Below are positions 62,480 through 64,000 of a DNA stretch of 64,000 bases, piece by piece. The translations under genes and the position numbers were made by a program. Within the stretch, counting starts at the first letter, position 1, and each line of letters begins with the position of its first letter. The notes under the pieces are model-generated. The model had not been told where the DNA came from, ran no database searches, and worked only from the letters and a program-made list of their open reading frames with translations. Source of the DNA: Larimichthys crocea (taxonomy: Eukaryota > Chordata > Actinopteri > Sciaenidae); the NCBI RefSeq assembly GCF_000972845.2, contig NC_040016.1, positions 25,038,068 through 25,102,067 of the forward strand. Reading direction: 5' to 3'.

Positions 62480-63380
62480 TGACAAGTGTGTAGCTGCAGT
62501 AAAGGTGACGAGTTACAGACATTGTGAAAGGTCCAAAAAAAGTTTAGGCGATAGAGTATAAGACGACATTATCTGCACCAGCTTGTCCCTACACCCACTT
62601 GACCTCAACTGCTAGAAATAATGGAGTCAGCAAGTTTCACTTCAGTTTCTCCATATCTGGATTTTCAAATTGACATTTTTTGCAGTTCCAGATGTTATTA
62701 GTCCATTCCAGCACCATAATTTACAATCTCAGGCCCCATCCCCAAAGGGGGGATTTCCATCCTCTGTTATCAGTGCCGTGAGGCCGGATTCAGGATTCTC
62801 CATAAGCATGAAGCTTTTTCATTTTGCGTCAAAGCCCAATGTCGTTACTTTGACTCAGAGGATCCTTTTGAGGGTTCTATCTGTATACGAATACTTCTTC
62901 ACAGATTCTGAAGAACTGAAGATGAAGCAAGATGAAGACGAGTTGTGCGCTTACTAAAGTGGAAATAAAATAACACACTAACAATTTTGCCATCATCTTC
63001 CACCCACACAGGTGATTTAAACACATTTTTAGCTTTACTAACAGGAAATGAAGAAATACGTGTAATGATGGTTGTGAAACTGCAAATTGAGTTTTCTGTT
63101 TCACAAGAATTTATTTGGACCAACACCCACAATTTAATAGAATGTGACACTGAAGTCACACAACCTTTCTGAGTTCTGTGGTGATGTGAAGAACTCATTT
63201 AATAAATTAAATTTACTATTCTGATGTTTTGTCATGCTTGTCGACCCAGAAAGTGTTCTGTTTACATTGGCGTTATTTGATTTCATAAGAGGTTGAGACT
63301 TGCTTGATGAAAATGCATTCCATTTTTGTTGAATCAAACAAGATTAACACTCATGAATCGAGTGATCAAAGTTTCAAAGT
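62480..63380. other. Gene-free stretch, no recognised feature
   Basis: ORFs of 95-99 codons at 62670-62957 (plus) and 62899-63198 (minus) have no recognised domain. No element is recognised. Confidence 0.5.
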
Positions 63381-63384
63381 CCAA

Positions 63385-63515
63385 CTAGAAAATTCCCGCA
63401 GAAAGTGCCGAGTGGGCTGTTGCCGGGCACTAATTAAACTCAGCAGAGTTCTGACAACAGGTCCAGATAAAAGTGAAAACACCTGGTGGACTTTGGTGCT
63501 GGGTATTTAAGAGGA
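63385..63515 (+). repeat. Dispersed repeat fragment, family R3
   Basis: The opening phrase aactagaaaattcccgcaga ... gtgggctgttg matches 20630-20680. It abuts the R1 copy that follows. Confidence 0.4.
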
Positions 63516-63519
63516 ACTG

Positions 63520-63940
63520 TATGATCCAAAAAGTAGCGAGTCAAAAACTTTACGGCCAATCATCAACCAGGTCCCCAGCAGCAGCTGATATCACTGCCTA
63601 GTCCAGCAGCAGTCAGCCCAGCTCGGCGTCTGTCTTTCAGCCTTTTATTTCACCAAGCTCTCACCAACCACTAAAAGTCAGTCCCACATTTACTCTTGTC
63701 CGGCGGCTTCTTGCTCGCTCGCTCGCTCTCTCCTTTTTTTCTCTTCTTAGCTTCCTCCGTCAACATCTACTTTTGTCTCTTTGTCAATAGCCCATATTAG
63801 CTACTAAGTCTGGTTACATTGCTCTCTTGCCCAGCTCCGGTTCTGGCACGACACTGGCTTCACTCCCCAGTGGCATTCACCCACACCTTGGGCCTCTTCT
63901 TCTTCTTCTTCTTCTTCTTTGTCCTGGTGGTCCAAAAACG
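63520..63940 (-). repeat. Dispersed repeat family R1, copy 6
   Basis: The minus strand reads the R1 3' half: a GAA-rich stretch (complement of the CTT run at 63895-63919), ccagaaccggagctgggcaa, gcgagcaagaagccgccgga, gtggttggtgagagcttgg and gaaataaaaggctgaaagac. The flank shared with 12715-12900 follows. The window ends inside or just beyond this element. Confidence 0.7.
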
Positions 63941-64000
63941 CCTGCAGTTCATCGTTCACGGAGCACAGCGTTACATAGCATGAGTGAGAATGACAGAGAC

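Overview
The window is animal nuclear DNA, most likely from a teleost fish. It is AT-rich and gene-poor, full of (CA)n/(GT)n microsatellites and decayed transposons of fish type: L2-like LINEs, Tc1-like relics, a pogo-like MITE, a tRNA-derived SINE and several unnamed dispersed families. One gene is convincing: a MYC-family gene on the minus strand at about 47.95-53.55 kb. Its N-terminal half matches the fish-specific paralogue mych rather than the orthologues of MYC, MYCN or MYCL.

Layout. 1-3.9 kb: no gene. 3.95-10.16 kb: a rearranged block with two copies of an L2 LINE cassette, the second lying between inverted arms of about 0.92-0.96 kb, with a 10-N assembly gap at 7070-7079. 10.2-47 kb: a repeat-littered desert holding several copies of a dispersed family called R1 here (one with a 500-bp GTTAGCT array), an inverted pair of family R2, Tc1-like relics, a MITE, SINEs, a frameshifted zinc-finger-like transposon protein and many microsatellites. 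47.4-47.9 kb: an unidentified 141-codon plus-strand ORF followed by a poly(A) signal. 47.95-53.55 kb: mych, with a non-coding or near-cognate-coding exon 1 (53294 to about 53515), coding exon 2 (51473-52034), coding exon 3 (50217-50824) and a 3' UTR of uncertain length. 53.5-54.75 kb: a TATA/E2F/CCAAT promoter and a second upstream block with two CACGTG E-boxes. 54.8-64 kb: LINE relics, microsatellites and an R1 copy at the edge.

The predicted Mych protein has 384 residues. It carries a MYC box I phosphodegron, a MYC box II-like segment, an acidic stretch, Ser and His runs, and a complete basic helix-loop-helix leucine zipper with five leucines in exact heptads. It should act as a nuclear transcription factor that dimerises with MAX on E-boxes. 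The exon 1 reading frame is open upstream of the ATG for 73 codons, and its last part resembles the CUG-initiated long form of mammalian MYC.

All calls come from reading the sequence and from memory of the families. No database search was possible, so element names are family-level judgements.
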